A stretch of DNA of 23,993 nucleotides from Symbiobacteriaceae bacterium (GTDB taxonomy: Bacteria; Bacillota_E; Symbiobacteriia; Symbiobacteriales; Symbiobacteriaceae). Below the pieces are notes generated by a model that saw only the letters and a list, made by a program, of their open reading frames with translations, did no database searches and was not told the DNA's origin. The stretch spans positions 1 to 23,993 of the forward strand of contig DAHVXO010000326.1 of NCBI GenBank assembly GCA_027356675.1. Direction: 5' to 3'. Positions 1-5,997 of this stretch are shown here, in pieces. Each line of letters opens with the position of its first letter. The stretch's first letter is position 1. The position numbers and the translations under genes were made by a program.

Positions 1-148
1 GTGACTGCGAAGCAGGTCCATGGCGGCGGCATGGCCCTTCTGTTCGGCCACTGTGAATATGGACTAGCCCGGGGTCCTGGTCCAGGAGCGCCTGCACGCG
101 ATCCGCTTCCCAGGCCTTTATGGCGGCAATCAGATCAGCCATTCCCAC
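1..148 (-). pseudogene. Ankyrin-repeat-like N-terminal fragment, apparently frame-broken, runs off left edge
   Basis: Read on the minus strand from a GTG at 148 (or ATG at 142), the frame gives MADLIAAIKAWEADRVQALL followed by a DQDPG turn. This matches the helix-turn-helix pattern of a first ankyrin repeat. A TAGGGGGT element at 156-163 is correctly placed as a ribosome binding site for the GTG. After about residue 33 this frame stops looking like ankyrin, while the neighbouring frame from 51 down to 1 reads VAEQKGHAAAMDLLRSH, a typical second half of an ankyrin repeat. About ten residues that normally join the two parts are also absent. I infer a degraded or frame-shifted ankyrin-repeat gene whose remainder lies outside the window. 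A chance resemblance is possible because the stretch is short. Confidence 0.35.
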
Positions 149-229
149 GTTCTGTACCCCCTATACGGATGTCAGGGGCCGGGGTGCCACCTCGGTGGCG
201 TCCACGTTCTGCAGACCCATAACGTGCAA

Positions 230-364
230 TCAGGGTAACCCGCAGACCCACATTGGCGCTTGTCTCAGGATTTCCATCGTTTCTGGTGCAGCCACCAACG
301 CGAAGCCGACGAGACCGCCGACCCAGGGGACTAGCGCCACCAGGTGCAGGAAATCCGCTACCAT
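230..364 (-). CDS. Possible 44-residue single-span membrane peptide
   Basis: An ATG at 364 has an AGAGGG element eight bases upstream and opens a 44-codon frame. Residues 4-26 (FLHLVALVPWVGGLVGFALV) form one convincing hydrophobic span with a Gly-Gly pair. This resembles the first helix of CopD/DUF4149-type membrane proteins, but no further spans follow. It sits upstream of, and in the same frame as, the ankyrin-like fragment. It could be a genuine small membrane protein, the remnant of a larger membrane protein, or fortuitous. Function is not assigned. Confidence 0.3.
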   Translation of the reverse strand: MVADFLHLVALVPWVGGLVGFALVAAPETMEILRQAPMWVCGLP

Positions 365-410
365 GGGCAAGGCCCTCTGAGTCGCCCTTGCATGGACACC
401 TTCCTCTTTG

Positions 411-438
411 TTGCGGACACATAGACCTATGGTACTAT
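411..438 (+). promoter_or_regulatory. Candidate sigma-A promoter for the DUF2935 gene
   Basis: TTGCGG (411-416) and TACTAT (433-438) are separated by 16 bases and lie about 70 bases before the GTG start at 516. Each box is an imperfect match to TTGACA/TATAAT, so this is a candidate only. Confidence 0.3.
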
Positions 439-515
439 GCTTCACCGTTATCGGCAACGACCCGGAATCTGTGTTAGGGCCTCGCGGCGTATCTTTTGGC
501 AAAGGGGAATGGGTG

Positions 516-1247
516 GTGTCTGAGGCTCATGAGAGCATAACAGGCTCCCTGCGGGAGCGTTGGTTCGCTGGAATCGCGGGGTCCGCCGGGTCGTACGCCC
601 TCCAGCCAGCCATGGCCGAGCCGCCTCTGGCCGAGCTCCGGGGTGGAGAACTGAACCGCTACGCGCTCTCAGCCACCAGGTTGAGCCGGTCCCTCTCTGA
701 AATGGTCGCTTCGCTCCGTGCGTTCAAGGCGCAGATTCTCCAGATGAAGCTGGACTGCCAGGTGGACATCGCCCTGCCACCCACACTGATCGCCCATATG
801 ATTACCGAGGCCGATGAGGCGTACCGGGTCCTGATTGGCCGGCCCGTGAGCGAGCCGCCCGATCCTGCGGTGACCCTCATGCACCACCACCTGATCTGGT
901 TGCCGGATGCTGCGGGGCATGCTGCCGTGCTGCATGGGGACCTTGACGGGACCGAACAGCGCCTGCTGCGGGCCACCGAGGACTTCAAGGAGGTCTTCAA
1001 CGGGATGCATATCAAGGCGCTGGAGCTCTATAGCATGCTGCGCGTAGCGCCGCGGATGGTCGGGGCGCTGCGGCGCCTGAACCGGGATTCCATGGCGCAG
1101 ATCGCCACTTTCCGAGGCTTCCTCTCCGAGCTGCGGGAGCACCTCGAAGGGTGCGAAGTGCTCGGATCGCTCACCCCAGTGCTCGCAGATCACATGTTGC
1201 GGGAAGAGCTGTATTACACGGAAAAAATAATGGGGAAAACCTTGTAG
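516..1247 (+). CDS. DUF2935 family protein, putative helical-bundle protein
   Basis: 243 residues. I chose the GTG at 516 because AAAGGGGA (501-508) precedes it at normal spacing; the frame is open upstream to 408 but lacks a good binding site there. The family is recognised from the block LPPTLIAHM...EADEAYRVL, the triple histidine HHHLIWLPDAAGHA (His123-125) and the C-terminal block EVLGSLTPVLADHMLREELYY. DUF2935 proteins are all-helical, usually with two similar four-helix bundles, and their biochemical role is not established; conserved His/Glu residues suggest possible metal binding (inference). This copy has a full second bundle but a short N-terminal part, roughly 45 residues before the conserved region, compared with typical members of about 270 residues. 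No signal peptide or membrane span is evident. It may share a transcript with the gene at 1327. Confidence 0.75.
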   Translation: MSEAHESITGSLRERWFAGIAGSAGSYALQPAMAEPPLAELRGGELNRYALSATRLSRSLSEMVASLRAFKAQILQMKLDCQVDIALPPTLIAHMITEADEAYRVLIGRPVSEPPDPAVTLMHHHLIWLPDAAGHAAVLHGDLDGTEQRLLRATEDFKEVFNGMHIKALELYSMLRVAPRMVGALRRLNRDSMAQIATFRGFLSELREHLEGCEVLGSLTPVLADHMLREELYYTEKIMGKTL

Positions 1248-1282
1248 TCGACTTCGAACATTCTGAGGGCGCCACTCGTACT

Positions 1283-1310
1283 ACCTGGCAGACAGATTCA
1301 TCTGTCAGGT
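1283..1310 (+). promoter_or_regulatory. Imperfect stem-loop abutting the ribosome binding site of the next gene
   Basis: ACCTG (1283-1287) pairs with CAGGT (1306-1310), and ACAGA (1292-1296) pairs with TCTGT (1301-1305) around a TTCA loop, leaving GCAG as a one-sided bulge. The right arm ends exactly where AAGGAGG (1311-1317) begins. There is no T-tract, so it is not a classical terminator. It could protect or modulate translation initiation of the downstream gene, which is inference. Confidence 0.4.
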
Positions 1311-1326
1311 AAGGAGGGTGTCCCCC

Positions 1327-1854
1327 GTGTTCATTCCCTTGACTGACCACACCCGGCTCGAGCAGTATCTCTGGATGATCACCATGAACTCCAAGAACAT
1401 GGCCAACGTGAACCCGCTGGTGAAGAAGGGCCTCGATTCCACGGCTTCCGGTCCCTATGACAAAGTGGTGCTCGCCTTGCTGGACGAGGCCGGTGCCGAG
1501 GCAGCAATCGTCGGTGGTGACAAGACCGCCGAGGGCGCCCTCCGCCTGATCGCCTCTGAGTCTGGCGATACTGCCCGGTTCTCCCTGACGCTCCTGGTGA
1601 CCAAGTACCCATCCCTGCGGGTTGAGCCGGGCCGGGTCCGGGTCTTCCCGGCACGTGTGCGCGACGAGAACGGCAAGAAGATGGTGGTGCTCGACCTCCT
1701 TAACACCTCGGTAGAAGTGCCCGCGGTGCTCCAGAAGCGCAAGCGGGCTCAGGCCCGAGCGGCGAAGTCTCAGGGTGGAGCGCAGGCGGGGGCTCCCAAA
1801 GAAGCAGAGCCCTCACCGAAGGAGACTCCGCCCACCGGCGAGTCGGAAGAGTAG
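1327..1854 (+). CDS. Hypothetical protein with charged, low-complexity C-terminal tail
   Basis: 175 residues; I do not recognise the family. The GTG at 1327 is chosen because AAGGAGG (1311-1317) lies nine bases before it; the in-frame GTG at 1318 would touch the binding site. Residues 1 to about 40 (FIPLTDHTRLEQYLWMITMN, then an Asn/Lys-rich stretch) look ordered. Residues 45-135 have a mixed alpha/beta pattern, with a helix DKVVLALLDEAG, two strand-like segments and a VVLDLLNTSVEVP strand. The last 40 residues are Lys/Arg/Ala-rich and then Pro/Glu-rich, typical of a disordered tail. There is no signal peptide or membrane span, so it is probably cytoplasmic. It lies 79 bases behind the DUF2935 gene on the same strand, so co-transcription is possible. 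Confidence 0.7.
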   Translation: MFIPLTDHTRLEQYLWMITMNSKNMANVNPLVKKGLDSTASGPYDKVVLALLDEAGAEAAIVGGDKTAEGALRLIASESGDTARFSLTLLVTKYPSLRVEPGRVRVFPARVRDENGKKMVVLDLLNTSVEVPAVLQKRKRAQARAAKSQGGAQAGAPKEAEPSPKETPPTGESEE

Positions 1855-1880
1855 ATCCAGGAGAGCGCGGCGATCCCGTC

Positions 1881-1903
1881 CACGGGGGCCGTGCTTTCTT
1901 GTT
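1881..1903 (+). terminator. Probable intrinsic terminator after the hypothetical gene
   Basis: CACGG (1881-1885) and CCGTG (1889-1893) form a short GC stem with a GGG loop, followed directly by CTTTCTTGTT. It lies 27 bases after the stop codon at 1854. The stem is short, so strength is uncertain. Confidence 0.45.
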
Positions 1904-2394
1904 CGCCCGCTCGGTCGCATCGGTTCCCCACCTGAATGCGTTATGCATGCACCCGCGTGCAACATACAGGCTACTCGACCGCCATTGACTTCTCCCGACG
2001 CGCAACCGCCGATGGGGTCGCCTTCCTCCAGCCGGCAGGCAGGGTACCAAGCAGTTCGTCGCTTGCATGTAAGGTGGCAGTAGGGCAATGGGAACCGCAT
2101 CCTTGACTCGTCCCCCGAGCCACCCCAAGGTGACAGTCCGGTCCCACCCCTCGCGCCTCGAACGGTACCGATCAGATCCCGGCCTGCACTTGGATGCTGT
2201 GTGACCTGCAGTCCGTGTCCCACAAGCCGTCGATCCAATGTTGACTCTATGCATAGAGACTGCTGTTGCCTCGCCACACGACGTGCAGTGACTGCTCCCG
2301 ACTCGCAAGTCAATGGCGTGCAGGGTTATGCCAGGCTCACCGCCGAAGTAACTTGGGCAGCACCAGAGTACCAACGAAGAGAGGACAAGGGCTC
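1904..2394. other. Long gene-poor intergenic stretch upstream of trmJ
   Basis: About 490 bases without a convincing gene on either strand. Frames that are open here give compositions unlike neighbouring proteins, with many Cys/Arg/Ser and no domain pattern. It contains a 14-bp palindrome at 2245-2258 and a small TGCAC/GTGCA inverted repeat near 1944-1960. On the minus strand near 2135-2150 there is a GGGTGGGACCG string that superficially resembles a T-box core. I see no tRNA cloverleaf and no clear promoter boxes. It could hold an untranslated leader, an unrecognised small RNA, or decayed sequence. Confidence 0.5.
2245..2258. repeat. 14-bp perfect palindrome, possible operator
   Basis: CTCTATGCATAGAG is a perfect dyad 137 bases before the trmJ start. 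It is AT-richer than its surroundings. Length and symmetry fit a dimeric regulator site, but no factor can be named. Confidence 0.35.
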
Positions 2395-3135
2395 ATGTCA
2401 GCCTACCTGGATCACATTGTCTTCATCATGTACATGCCCCAGGACGTCGTCAACGTCGCTGGGGTGGTAAGAGTCATGTCCAACTTCGGCCTCCCCCACC
2501 TGCGGCTGGTGGAGCCAGCTGCCTTCGACCCCTACCGGATCGAGGGCATCGCCCACGGCACTGCGACGCTCGTAGCGAACGCGCGCCGGTTCCCCACCCT
2601 GGCCGATGCCTCCGCCGACTGTACGCTGGTCCTGGGCACCACCGGCCGTCCGCGCGAGGCCGAGCGGCAGGTCCTCACGCCGCGCGAGGCCTCACCACTG
2701 CTACTCGGGCTCGGTGCGGAACCGGCCGCACCGCATGTCGCCGTCGTCTTCGGTCCCGAACAAGACGGCCTGCCGAACGCCGCTCTGGACCTGTGCCATG
2801 GCGTCATCACAATTCCAACCCATCCCGATAACCGCTCCCTCAACCTCGCCCAGGCCGCGCTGGTCATCGCCTACGAGTTGTGGAGCCTGGCCTCGGCCGA
2901 GCAGCCGCTCACGCCCACTGAGCCCGACCTGGCCGGGGGCGAACAGCGAGAAAGCCTGTTTAGCGCCGTGGAAGCCTTGCTACGGGCCCTTTACCCCAAC
3001 ACCACCGACGTCCGACTTGAGGCCTCGCTCTCTCGCCTGCGCACTGTGCTCATGCGCGCCAGACCCCGTACCGAAGAAGCTACGTCCCTGACCAACCTGT
3101 TTACCCATGCCGCCAGAGCGCTGACCAGGAGATAA
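2395..3135 (+). CDS. trmJ: TrmJ/SpoU-family RNA 2'-O-ribose methyltransferase
   Basis: 246 residues, the usual TrmJ length. The SPOUT (TrmH) fold uses S-adenosylmethionine through a C-terminal knot. Motif 1 is seen as NVAGVVRVMSNFGLPHLRLV near the N-terminus, motif 2 as VAVVFGPEQDGLPN, and motif 3 as IPTHPDNRSLNLAQAALVIAYEL, which forms the knot and cofactor loop. The last 80 residues are a helical extension as in TrmJ. Known TrmJ proteins methylate position 32 of tRNAs; some relatives modify rRNA, so the exact substrate is inferred. The ATG at 2395 has GAAGAGAGG upstream at 2376-2384, about ten bases away. The frame is open upstream to 2266, but that stretch is not conserved-looking. The gene stands alone and converges on the antiporter gene. 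Confidence 0.85.
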   Translation: MSAYLDHIVFIMYMPQDVVNVAGVVRVMSNFGLPHLRLVEPAAFDPYRIEGIAHGTATLVANARRFPTLADASADCTLVLGTTGRPREAERQVLTPREASPLLLGLGAEPAAPHVAVVFGPEQDGLPNAALDLCHGVITIPTHPDNRSLNLAQAALVIAYELWSLASAEQPLTPTEPDLAGGEQRESLFSAVEALLRALYPNTTDVRLEASLSRLRTVLMRARPRTEEATSLTNLFTHAARALTRR

Positions 3136-3232
3136 AGCTGTTGCGCGACAGGACCCCCACCGTACAGCGTCCCGGCACCTTTGTTGCCCGCCACTGCGCA
3201 TGAGGGCAACGGAGACACCACAGGCACGGCAA

Positions 3233-3258
3233 GGGCCCCGCCACACCTGGCGGGGCCC
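3233..3258. terminator. Bidirectional hairpin between converging trmJ and cax
   Basis: GGGCCCCGCCA (3233-3243) is exactly complementary to TGGCGGGGCCC (3248-3258) with a CACC loop, an 11-bp perfect GC-rich stem. It lies between two convergent stop codons (3135 and 3279). Flanking T-tracts are weak on both strands, so termination efficiency is inferred from position and stem strength. Confidence 0.7.
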
Positions 3259-3278
3259 CGTTCGCGCCATCCAACGCC

Positions 3279-4334
3279 CTACTGACCAGCTGGGATAAAG
3301 TAGAACCCGGTCGCCAGGATCACGTAAGTCCCCAGGAGCAGGAGCCCTTCCAGCCAGTTTGTCTCCCCGTCGCGGGTCACCTGGTTGACTGTCAGCACTG
3401 AGATCAGAATCGCCACCAACTCCGCCGCCATGAACTCCAGCGACATGGGACGCCCCATCGCCCATGAAGCAAACACGGCCACCGGCGCCACCAACATGGC
3501 GATCTGGGTCGTGGACCCGATGGCAATCTCCACCGCCACGTCCATCCGGTCCTTGAGCGCCATGGTGATCGCCGTCGAATGCTCCGCCGCATTCCCGACC
3601 AGGGCGACCACGACAACGCCCACGAATAGCTCCGACCATCTCAGCAGTTCCAGCACCGGCTCGATGCTGCTCACCAGCACCTCCGACATGACCACCACCA
3701 GCACCGTCGCCACACCTAACAGCATGAAGGATTTCGGCGGTGACCACTCTGCCTTATCCGCGTGCCCCCCGGCCGTCACAAACAGGTGTGAGTGGGTGCG
3801 GAAACTGAAGAGCAGGCTGGCCACGTAGGTGCCGACGAGCACCACCGCCGCCACCAGGCTGAGAATCGCCACATCGCCCTCGGGAATGGGCGGCAGGCTG
3901 TGATGGAAGATCGCGGGCACGACCAGCGCCGTAACCGCCATGAACATCAGACTCACGTTGAAGCGGGTGATATTCCGGTTGAACTGCTGGTGCTGATACT
4001 TGAGCCCCCCCGTGAATGTCGCCGCGCCCAATACGAGCAAGGCGTTGCCGATGATCGACCCGGTGATCGAGGCCTTGACGACCTCGTACAAGCCCTCACG
4101 CACCGCGAGGACGACGATAATCAACTCCGCCGCGTTTCCAAATGTACCGTTCAGAAACCCACCGATGCGCGGCCCGCTATGGATCGCCACCTGCTCCGTG
4201 GCGCGGCCCATCCAACCGGCCAGGCGCAACACCGCCAGAGCCGACGCCACGAAAGCGATCAGCGGGCTGTGCCCCAGGTACTCTGCCCATAACGCGACGG
4301 GAATGCCGATCAGGAGCAGGTCCGCATAACTCAT
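3279..4334 (-). CDS. cax: Ca2+/H+ antiporter (CaCA superfamily, Cax type)
   Basis: 351 residues, a normal bacterial Cax length. The two inverted alpha-repeats that form the ion pathway are visible as FGNAAELII (GNAAE at 66-70) and VGNAAEHST (GNAAE at 247-251), each with the transport-essential Glu. About ten or eleven hydrophobic spans alternate with short loops, and a His/acidic loop (HSHLFVTAGGHADKAEW, about 181-197) divides the two halves. The protein should sit in the cytoplasmic membrane and export Ca2+ in exchange for protons. The ATG at 4334 is preceded by AAGGAG at normal spacing. An upstream in-frame extension to 4466 overlaps the terminator-like hairpin and is not credible. It follows the nuo operon on the same strand; 4421-4453 probably separates their transcripts at least partly. 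Confidence 0.9.
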   Translation of the reverse strand: MSYADLLLIGIPVALWAEYLGHSPLIAFVASALAVLRLAGWMGRATEQVAIHSGPRIGGFLNGTFGNAAELIIVVLAVREGLYEVVKASITGSIIGNALLVLGAATFTGGLKYQHQQFNRNITRFNVSLMFMAVTALVVPAIFHHSLPPIPEGDVAILSLVAAVVLVGTYVASLLFSFRTHSHLFVTAGGHADKAEWSPPKSFMLLGVATVLVVVMSEVLVSSIEPVLELLRWSELFVGVVVVALVGNAAEHSTAITMALKDRMDVAVEIAIGSTTQIAMLVAPVAVFASWAMGRPMSLEFMAAELVAILISVLTVNQVTRDGETNWLEGLLLLGTYVILATGFYFIPAGQ

Positions 4335-4420
4335 CCGATCCGACTCCTTCACCCGTGTTACCTTGCCCTTAAGACCTTCTCCGATGACCCCACCCGATCC
4401 TGCCGTCGCCAGGGCCGCGC

Positions 4421-4453
4421 AAAGAGCGGGCGAAAAGTTGCCTTCCCGCCCGC
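4421..4453 (-). terminator. Probable terminator at the end of the nuo operon
   Basis: On the minus strand GCGGGCG (4453-4447) pairs with CGCCCGC (4432-4426). The inner segments GGAAG and CTTTT extend the stem to 12 pairs, including two G-U pairs, around a GCAA tetraloop. It is followed by TCTTT. It lies 20 bases past the TAG that ends the in-frame nuoN extension and about 87 bases before the cax start. Confidence 0.55.
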
Positions 4454-4472
4454 CCTGCCAACCCACGACCCT

Positions 4473-4604
4473 CTACAGGCCGATCTTCAACGCATCCAAC
4501 GGCACCCCGGGCAAGACCCCGAGCCACAGCGTGCCGACGATCGCGATCACCAGCACCGCCAGGACGCCGTACTGCACCACAGCGGGTGAGAATGCCAGCG
4601 CCCC
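4473..4604 (-). other. In-frame continuation of nuoN beyond a TAA stop
   Basis: Immediately after the nuoN TAA (4607-4605) the same frame continues for 43 sense codons to a TAG at 4475-4473. It encodes GALAFSPAVVQYGVLAVLVI, then a Gly-Thr-Leu-Trp segment and LPGVPLDALKIGL. This has the shape of the normal NuoN C-terminus: a SPA-type linker, a final membrane helix with a GT-L-LG motif, and a short amphipathic tail. With it, NuoN would be 497 codons long including the position now occupied by TAA, a usual family length. A hairpin terminator follows the TAG rather than the TAA. Confidence 0.75.
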
Positions 4605-5966
4605 TTACGAGGCGGTGTCTGCCACCGAGTGCCGCACAGCGGCTTCCCGAGCCGACTTCTTCAACATCGTCCCAATGACCCGCAGATACACATAAGCCGA
4701 GATGCCCGTCGACACGATCAGACCGACCAGCAGGGTCCAGCTGTTGGCCGGCATGGTAGCTGCCGCACCCACAGCCGCCTTCGCCAGCAGGAACTTGCCG
4801 ATGAACCCGCCTGTGGGCGGCAAGCCCGCCAGACCGAACATCAACAGCGACAGCGATGCCGCCAGCCACGGCCGCCGGTAGTAGAGCCCTTCATACGATG
4901 CAAGGTCGCTCCCGGCCTCCCCACCCGCCTCCAGTAGCGTGATCACAGCGAAGATGCCGAACGCCGTGAACCCGTAGGCCGCCATGTAATAGGCAGCGGC
5001 CGTCAGGCCGTCAGCAGCCAGGGCCGGAATCGCCATCACCAGATACCCGGCATGGGAGATGCCCGAGTACGCCATCAGCCGCTTCAGATCGTTCTGCCAC
5101 ATCCCGACCGTGGCGCCCCAGAGCATCGAGAGCGCCGCCAGGACCGACAGCGGCAGCAACCACTTCGCAGCGGCGGAACCCGCCGGCACCGTGGCCATTA
5201 GCAGCCGCGCCAGCATCGCCAGCGCCGCGCCCTTGGTGCCGACCGCCATAAAGGCGGTAGTCGCCGTCGGCGCGCCCTGGTACACATCAGGCGCCCAGGC
5301 ATGAAACGGCACCAGCGCCAGCTTGAATGCAAACCCCACCAACGCCAGCGCCATGCCGGCTTTGTAGTAGAGCTCCCCGCCGTGAATCGGCGTTCTGGCG
5401 ATCACGCTGAGGTCCATGCTGCCGGTCACGCCGTAGATCAGCGCAAACCCGAACAGGATGAACGCCGATGCCACGGACCCAAGCACAAAATACTTCAGGG
5501 CAGCTTCACGGGCGTTCGGATGCTCCGGGTCAAAGGCCACGGCCACATACAGCGCCAGCGAGAGCAGCTCGAGCCCGAGGAAGACCGTCATCAGGTTGCC
5601 GGCGGAGACCATCATGAGCATGCCCATGGCCGCCCAGAGGATCAGCGCCAGATACCCCGACTTGTCAAGCTCGGTGCGAATCGTAGACAACAAGACCGTC
5701 AGGAAGACAGCGCCCACCAGCACGGCGCCAAAGACCACGGCCAGCTGATCCATCAGCATGGCCCCGCCATAGCCGGTGAGGTCCTTGCCCCATAGCGGGA
5801 TCAGGTAGTACCCCGCCAGTGCAGCCGAACCCAGACCGGCCACGTGCCACCAGCCATGAATCGACTGCGCGGGCAGGATCAAGTCGAGTAAGAGAATCAC
5901 CAACGCCCCGGCGGCCAGCGCCAGGAGCGGCGCCGCGACGGTGAAGTTGACCGGATCAAAGGTCAT
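4605..5966 (-). CDS. nuoN: NADH-quinone oxidoreductase subunit N, prematurely stopped
   Basis: 453 residues as read, versus about 480-500 in the family. NuoN is one of three antiporter-like proton-channel subunits of the complex I membrane arm. Identity is clear from KYFVLGSVASAFILFGFALI, VPFHAWAPDVYQGAPTATTA and AGLPPTGGFIGKFLLAKA. The TM5 Glu (in LGLELLSLALY), the TM7 Lys (FKLALVPFHAW), the TM8 Lys (GTKGAALAM) and the TM12 Lys (FIGKFLL) are all present, so the channel core is intact. The ATG at 5966 has AAGGAGG at ideal spacing. The frame ends at an in-frame TAA followed by 43 codons of typical NuoN C-terminus. This could be a real nonsense mutation removing the last helix, readthrough, or a sequence error. 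NuoN follows nuoL directly, with nuoM missing between them. Confidence 0.93.
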   Translation of the reverse strand: MTFDPVNFTVAAPLLALAAGALVILLLDLILPAQSIHGWWHVAGLGSAALAGYYLIPLWGKDLTGYGGAMLMDQLAVVFGAVLVGAVFLTVLLSTIRTELDKSGYLALILWAAMGMLMMVSAGNLMTVFLGLELLSLALYVAVAFDPEHPNAREAALKYFVLGSVASAFILFGFALIYGVTGSMDLSVIARTPIHGGELYYKAGMALALVGFAFKLALVPFHAWAPDVYQGAPTATTAFMAVGTKGAALAMLARLLMATVPAGSAAAKWLLPLSVLAALSMLWGATVGMWQNDLKRLMAYSGISHAGYLVMAIPALAADGLTAAAYYMAAYGFTAFGIFAVITLLEAGGEAGSDLASYEGLYYRRPWLAASLSLLMFGLAGLPPTGGFIGKFLLAKAAVGAAATMPANSWTLLVGLIVSTGISAYVYLRVIGTMLKKSAREAAVRHSVADTAS

Positions 5967-5997
5967 GCGAGCCCCTCCTTCTCAGTCCACCGGGGTC

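Noticed and set aside
2120..2160. T-box-like string on the minus strand (GGGTGGGACCG followed by a GGGGGACGAG)
   Set aside because: The core lacks the usual GCG after ACC, no specifier stem or T-tract terminator was found, and no minus-strand gene lies downstream for it to regulate.
1700..2374. Long minus-strand open frame of 224 codons
   Set aside because: It overlaps the well-supported plus-strand gene to 1854, has Cys/Arg/Ser-rich composition without domains, and lacks a good ribosome binding site.
4335..4466. N-terminal 44-residue extension of the Ca2+/H+ antiporter
   Set aside because: It overlaps the probable nuo terminator hairpin, has no binding site, and the ATG at 4334 has a clear AAGGAG.
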